64,000 bases of DNA. Origin: Devosia ureilytica. Lineage in GTDB: Bacteria > Pseudomonadota > Alphaproteobacteria > Rhizobiales > Devosiaceae. Shown in pieces: positions 60,124 through 64,000 of this stretch. A program made the position numbers and the translations under genes. Numbering within the stretch: the stretch's first letter is position 1; each line of letters begins with the position of its first letter. Location: the NCBI RefSeq assembly GCF_024273195.1, contig NZ_JAMZCU010000006.1, positions 124,001 through 188,000 of the forward strand, read 5' to 3'. The notes beneath the pieces are model-generated. The model ran no database searches and was not told the origin of the DNA. It was given only the letters and a program-made list of their open reading frames with translations.

Positions 60124-60966
60124 ATGACAGAAACGCCCGCCCCCAGGCGCAATTGGCTGAGCCGCGTCATGCGCCGCCCGCCGACCATCCCCGTCGTGCG
60201 CCTCCATGGCGTCATTGCCGCCGAGCAACGTCCGGGGCGGCTCAATATCGCTTCGGTCGAGCCGCTGCTGGCCAGGGCCTTCGCGATGAAATCGGCGCCC
60301 GTTGTGGCCATCGTCATCAATTCGCCCGGCGGCTCGCCCGTCCAGAGCCGCCTGATTTCCAAGCGCATTCGTGACCTGGCCGATCAGCACCGCAAACCCG
60401 TCCTCGTCTTTGTCGAGGATGCGGCTGCCTCCGGCGGCTATTTCATAGCCGTAGCCGGCGACGAAATTCTGGTCGATCCATCCTCCATCGTCGGGTCCAT
60501 TGGCGTCATCATGGCGACGTTCGGGTTTGTCGGCGCATTGGATAAGCTCGGCATCGAGCGGCGCGTGCATACGGCCGGTCGCAACAAGTCCACGCTCGAT
60601 CCCTTCCTGCCCGAAAAGGCCGAGGATGTGGACCGCATCAAGCGCTTCGAGCTCGACATCCACCAGGTCTTTATCGATCACGTCAAAGCCGCCCGGGGCA
60701 ACCGCCTCAAGGCCGATGACGACACCCTGTTCACCGGCGAGTGGTGGACCGGCCTGCGCGGCGTTGAACTCGGCCTCGTCGATGGCATCGGCGATCTCCA
60801 CGCCACCTTGCGCCAGCGTTTCGGGCCCGACGTGGTACTCAAGACCATCGCGCCAAAGCGCCCGTTCTTTGCCTTGCCCCGGCTGGGATTTTCCGCCCAA
60901 GGCGTGGTAGATGACGTCTCCAATTCCCTCGAAGACCGCGCCTGGTGGGCGCGTCTCGGCCTCTAA
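60124..60966 (+). CDS. S49-family peptidase (SppA/SohB-like)
   Basis: A 280-residue serine peptidase of the signal-peptide peptidase A type. Seen: VAIVINSPGGSPVQSRLISK, the nucleophile Ser in EDAAASGGYFIAVAGDEIL, SSIVGSIGVIM and the general-base Lys in GRNKSTLDPFLP. There is no evident N-terminal membrane helix, so it may be cytosolic or peripherally attached. ATG 60124 has GGAG five bases upstream, favouring it over ATG 60106. A small membrane protein gene follows after 12 bases. Confidence 0.92.
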   Translation: MTETPAPRRNWLSRVMRRPPTIPVVRLHGVIAAEQRPGRLNIASVEPLLARAFAMKSAPVVAIVINSPGGSPVQSRLISKRIRDLADQHRKPVLVFVEDAAASGGYFIAVAGDEILVDPSSIVGSIGVIMATFGFVGALDKLGIERRVHTAGRNKSTLDPFLPEKAEDVDRIKRFELDIHQVFIDHVKAARGNRLKADDDTLFTGEWWTGLRGVELGLVDGIGDLHATLRQRFGPDVVLKTIAPKRPFFALPRLGFSAQGVVDDVSNSLEDRAWWARLGL

Positions 60967-60978
60967 CCCGGATCTGAC

Positions 60979-61212
60979 ATGCTGCTGCGCATTCTGATTT
61001 TCATTGTCCTCGGCCTGCTGATCTATTTCGGCGTTCGCCGCATCTGGAAGGACTGGTCCGGCAAGTTCAATGCCGACGCCGAAGAGGCAAAGCGCCTCGC
61101 CCGCGAGCGCGATCGCGCGGAGCGTCAGCGCCCCGACGTCATCGAATTGAAGCGCGACGACGATGGCACGTTCCGGCCCCGCGACAAGGACGATGCCGAC
61201 AAGCGGCATTGA
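60979..61212 (+). CDS. Small membrane protein, unknown function
   Basis: A 77-residue protein with one N-terminal membrane helix (LLRILIFIVLGLLIYFGVRR) and a highly charged cytosolic tail. No family recognised with confidence. It lies between the S49 peptidase and glyQ on the same strand and may be cotranscribed with either. Confidence 0.72.
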   Translation: MLLRILIFIVLGLLIYFGVRRIWKDWSGKFNADAEEAKRLARERDRAERQRPDVIELKRDDDGTFRPRDKDDADKRH

Positions 61213-61267
61213 CCCTTTGGGTCCACCTCTCTAGAGGTTTGACCGCCTTCATACCCAGGACTGTCTG

Positions 61268-62191
61268 ATGACCGCTCGCCCCGCCCATATGGACCCGAAG
61301 AACTCGTTCCAGGGTCTGATCCTGACGCTGCAGCAATTCTGGGCCGAGCAGGGCTGTGTCATTCTGCAGCCCTATGACATGCAGATGGGCGCGGGGACCT
61401 TTCACACGGCCACAACCCTGCGCGCGCTTGGTCCCAAGCACTGGAAGGCCGCTTATGTGCAGCCCAGCCGTCGCCCGACGGACGGACGCTATGGCGAGAA
61501 CCCCAATCGGCTGCAGCACTACTACCAGTTCCAGGTGATCCTGAAGCCGTCGCCGGACAATATTCAGCAGCTCTATCTGGATTCGCTGGCCGCCATCGGT
61601 CTCGACCAGTCGGTGCACGATATCCGTTTTGTGGAAGATGATTGGGAAAGCCCGACGCTGGGCGCCTGGGGCCTCGGGTGGGAGTGCTGGTGCGACGGCA
61701 TGGAAGTGAGCCAGTTCACCTATTTCCAGCAGGTCGCCGGCTTTGAATGTTCGCCGGTGCCGGGTGAGATCACCTATGGCCTCGAACGCCTCGCCATGTA
61801 TGTACAGGGCGTCGAAAACGTCTATGACCTCAACTTCAACGGCCGCGAAGGCGCCGAGCGGGTGAGCTATGGCGACGTGTTCCTGCAGAACGAGCAGGAG
61901 CAGTCCAAGTACAATTTCGAGGCCGCTGACACCGAAATCCTGTTTCGCCATTTCGCCGATGCCGAAAAGGAATGCCGCGCCATTCTCGAAAAAGGCGCCG
62001 AGGCCAATCGTCAGACCATGGCCATGCCGGCCTATGAACAGGTCATCAAGGCCTCGCACAATTTCAATATGCTCGACGCCCGCGGTGTGATCTCGGTCAC
62101 CGAGCGGCAGAGCTATATCCTGCGCATCCGCGAATTGGCCAAGGCCTGCGGCGAAGCCTGGCTCCAGACCGCCGGCGGCGGCGCGGAGTAA
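61268..62191 (+). CDS. glyQ: Glycine-tRNA ligase alpha subunit
   Basis: A 307-residue alpha subunit of the heterotetrameric bacterial GlyRS. Seen: [59 protein letters not shown] and [20 protein letters not shown]. The beta subunit gene glyS does not follow directly; rnk and lemA intervene, so it lies beyond the window or elsewhere. Confidence 0.97.
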   Translation: MTARPAHMDPKNSFQGLILTLQQFWAEQGCVILQPYDMQMGAGTFHTATTLRALGPKHWKAAYVQPSRRPTDGRYGENPNRLQHYYQFQVILKPSPDNIQQLYLDSLAAIGLDQSVHDIRFVEDDWESPTLGAWGLGWECWCDGMEVSQFTYFQQVAGFECSPVPGEITYGLERLAMYVQGVENVYDLNFNGREGAERVSYGDVFLQNEQEQSKYNFEAADTEILFRHFADAEKECRAILEKGAEANRQTMAMPAYEQVIKASHNFNMLDARGVISVTERQSYILRIRELAKACGEAWLQTAGGGAE

Positions 62192-62211
62192 TCTGCCGCC
62201 AAGGTCCTTCT

Positions 62212-62240
62212 GCCTCCCTCCCCACCATGGGGAGGGAGGC
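62212..62240. other. 12-bp hairpin between glyQ and rnk
   Basis: GCCTCCCTCCCC/GGGGAGGGAGGC is a perfect 12-bp stem with a five-base loop between the convergent genes. No T-run; it may define 3' ends by processing or serve as a bidirectional barrier. Confidence 0.6.
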
Positions 62241-62256
62241 GATGGAACTGATCCAT

Positions 62257-62664
62257 CTACACGCTGACTGAGGCGTCCACCTTCACAATGGTCAGCTTGT
62301 GGCGCTTGTCGGCGCGGTCGTGCCAGGTAATCGACTGACCGGCCTTGAGCCCGATCAAGGCCGCGCCGATGGGCGTCATCACCGAGATACGCCCTTCAGC
62401 AATATCGGCGTCCACTGGATAAACCAGCGTCACAGTCTGCTCCTGCCCCGAATTGGTCTGGTAGGTAACGCGGGCGCCCATGCGCACCACGCCCTCGGGC
62501 AGCTTGGCGTCATCAACCACCTTGGCGCGATCAAGCTCCGTCAGCAGAATTTCGGCCAGGTTGGCATTGCGGTCCAGTCCTGCCTCGGCCAGCGCGGTCA
62601 GCTTGGCGTGATCGTTCTTGCCCAGGGTCAGGGGTGGGGTGAGGTCGCGACGGATTTCGGTCAT
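62257..62664 (-). CDS. rnk: Nucleoside diphosphate kinase regulator (Rnk)
   Basis: A 135-residue GreA/GreB-C-terminal-like protein of the Rnk type, which binds RNA polymerase and influences nucleotide metabolism. Seen: LTLGKNDHAKLTALAEAGLD, the domain VRMGARVTYQTNSGQEQTVT, VYPVDADIAEGRISVMTPIG and AALIGLKAGQSITWHDRADK. It lacks the GreA coiled coil. Convergent with glyQ and divergent from lemA across about 294 bases in which I see no gene. Confidence 0.9.
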   Translation of the reverse strand: MTEIRRDLTPPLTLGKNDHAKLTALAEAGLDRNANLAEILLTELDRAKVVDDAKLPEGVVRMGARVTYQTNSGQEQTVTLVYPVDADIAEGRISVMTPIGAALIGLKAGQSITWHDRADKRHKLTIVKVDASVSV

Positions 62665-62958
62665 TCTTTTTGTCCTTGATGGCGTCCGGCGCGCGCAAAC
62701 ATGCGGCGCTCGTGGATGGTCATGCGATAATGTGGAAATGGGCGCCGACGAAGCACGTGAGCCCTAAACAGGCTCCGGCGTGAGCATGCCTAGGGCGTCT
62801 ATCCTTCGGGGAGGATGATGCAGCGATGGCTGGGGCGCATATTCATGCTTGAAAGCTAGGGATTGGCTGGCCGAAGTCAAGTGCTTGCCCTCTCCGGCGT
62901 TGCAAACAACGGGCCAAACTGCCAGTCTCCGGGCCGAAATCGCTTGAGGGAGCGCACA

Positions 62959-63516
62959 ATGTTCGGTTGGGTCATTCTTGCCCTGGTGGTCGGCATCGCC
63001 GGCTATGCCATCGTCATCTACAACAGCCTGGTTTCGAACCGGCAAATGGTGCGCGAGGGCTGGTCGGGCATCGACGTGCAATTGAAGCGCCGCACCGACC
63101 TCATCCCCAATCTCATGGAGACGGTGAAGGGCTATATGGTCCATGAGCGCGAAACGCTCGACGCCGTGGTCAATGCCCGCGCCAAGGCCACGAGCGCTGC
63201 TTCATCTGGTCCCGCCGCGCGCGCCCAGGCGGAAGGCGAGCTGTCCTCGGCGCTGGGGCGCCTCCTGGCGGTGGCAGAGGCCTATCCCGACCTCAAGGCC
63301 AACACCACCTTCCTTGAATTCCAGTCGGCCCTGCAGGGCGTCGAGGACGAAATCCAGATGTCTCGCCGCTACTACAATGGCGCGGTGCGCAACCTCAACA
63401 TTCAGGTGGAAAGCTTCCCCTCCAACGTCGTCGCCAATGCTTTCAAATTCGAGCAGGCCGAATATTTCGAGCTCGAGAACGAAGCCGACCGCGCCGTGCC
63501 GCAGGTGAAGTTTTAG
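62959..63516 (+). CDS. lemA: LemA family protein
   Basis: A 185-residue membrane-anchored helical protein of the LemA family, function uncertain. Seen: an N-terminal helix (FGWVILALVVGIAGYAIVIY), then NRQMVREGWSGIDVQLKRRT, DLIPNLMETVKGYMVHE and the end EYFELENEADRAVPQVKF. ATG 62959 has GAGGGA about eight bases upstream; upstream in-frame codons are non-conserved. A DUF2207 gene follows, the usual lemA partner. Confidence 0.93.
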   Translation: MFGWVILALVVGIAGYAIVIYNSLVSNRQMVREGWSGIDVQLKRRTDLIPNLMETVKGYMVHERETLDAVVNARAKATSAASSGPAARAQAEGELSSALGRLLAVAEAYPDLKANTTFLEFQSALQGVEDEIQMSRRYYNGAVRNLNIQVESFPSNVVANAFKFEQAEYFELENEADRAVPQVKF

Positions 63517-63595
63517 CATTCCGACGGCCATGTCCATCGGCGGTCACCCCGACCAAGGGGCGGGGTGACATCGAGTGTGGGGACGCAAACCAGAC

Positions 63596-64000
63596 ATGAT
63601 CATCACGGGTTTCACGCGGTTACTCGCCATTGTCGTCGCCTCGCTCGCCCTCGCGCTGCCCACCGTGGCGCGCGAGGAAATCCGCGCCTTCGCCAGTGAT
63701 GTCGAGCTGCGCACCGATGGCTCGGTGGCGGTGCTCGAAACAATTGACGTCAATGCAGAGGGCAGTCAGATCCGGCGCGGCATCTACCGCGATATTCCGG
63801 TGACCATGCAGGGCGCCAGCGGCAACAAGATCCGCATCGACCTCGACGTCCAGGCGGTGACCCGCGCTGGCCAGGCCGAAATGTTCCGGGTCGAGCGCAT
63901 GGGCGATTTCCAGCGCATCTGGATTGGCGATCCCGACGTTCTGATCGGGTTTGGCGTGCATCGCTACACCATCAGCTACACCATGGATCGCATGGCCCGG
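63596..64000 (+). CDS. DUF2207 membrane protein, N-terminal part
   Basis: The first 135 residues of a gene cut by the window end. Seen: a signal peptide (RLLAIVVASLALALPTVARE) and the DUF2207 opening, with TDGSVAVLETIDVNAEG and IRRGIYRDIPVTMQG, characteristic of the extracytoplasmic part of this family. Full-length members continue with membrane helices and a Gly-rich tail. It follows lemA by 79 bases; the pair is commonly linked. Function unknown. Confidence 0.88.
   Translation, partial: MIITGFTRLLAIVVASLALALPTVAREEIRAFASDVELRTDGSVAVLETIDVNAEGSQIRRGIYRDIPVTMQGASGNKIRIDLDVQAVTRAGQAEMFRVERMGDFQRIWIGDPDVLIGFGVHRYTISYTMDRMAR

Overview
The window is a GC-rich, gene-dense stretch of chromosome from an alphaproteobacterium, most likely of the order Hyphomicrobiales and probably Devosia-like. 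That rests on gene content and order: a split ATP synthase Fo operon with a b' subunit, an aa3 oxidase cluster continuing into threonine synthase and an M16 peptidase, a CcrM-type cell-cycle methylase beside rnhB and a PA0069-type radical SAM gene, glyQ near lemA, and rhizobial-type palindromic intergenic repeats. The genus is inferred from memory of such layouts. I see no tRNA or rRNA genes, CRISPR array, insertion sequence or prophage.

Layout. 1-5 kb: an LpxB-related protein, a DUF2093 protein and xseA, then a higBA toxin-antitoxin pair, a LysR regulator and a DUF1127 protein. 5-12.4 kb: PilZ and IalB-like genes diverging from the aa3 oxidase cluster coxB-coxA-ctaB-coxF-ctaG-coxC-surf1. 12.4-21.8 kb: thrC, M16 peptidase, GNAT, a large GGDEF-EAL membrane protein, YqgE, a DsbD-alpha-like protein, a peroxiredoxin and a lipoprotein. 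21.9-26.8 kb: the glycine cleavage operon gcvT-gcvH-gcvPA-gcvPB, led by a tandem glycine riboswitch. 26.9-30.5 kb: an orphan membrane coiled-coil gene and the ATP synthase Fo operon. 30.7-37 kb: smc, a DsbA-family protein with a repeat tail, DUF721, mutY and a GNAT. 37-44 kb: a GGDEF cyclase, ccrM, rnhB, DUF4180, two exported unknowns and a radical SAM protein. 44-51 kb: a drug-efflux MFS pump, a LysR/redoxin/SDR cassette, moaB, a second MFS transporter and a family 4-like UDG. 51-64 kb: ETF-QO, a TPR protein, ispE, a lipidated subtilase with a possible beta-barrel end, a polyprenyl synthase, a methyltransferase, an S49 peptidase, glyQ, rnk, lemA and the start of a DUF2207 gene.

Most of this is housekeeping: respiration (cox, atp Fo, ETF-QO), one-carbon and amino-acid metabolism (gcv, thrC), DNA maintenance (xseA, smc, mutY, UDG, rnhB, ccrM), thiol chemistry and c-di-GMP signalling. 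I found no clearly new multi-gene system. The items most worth checking are small: an apparently leaderless, operator-embedded higBA promoter; a perfect 16-bp palindrome inside the ialB-pilZ promoter; CtrA-like boxes before ccrM; a lipoprotein subtilase with a possible 5' frameshift; a UDG that seems to have lost two iron-sulfur cysteines; and an AT-richer orphan membrane gene.
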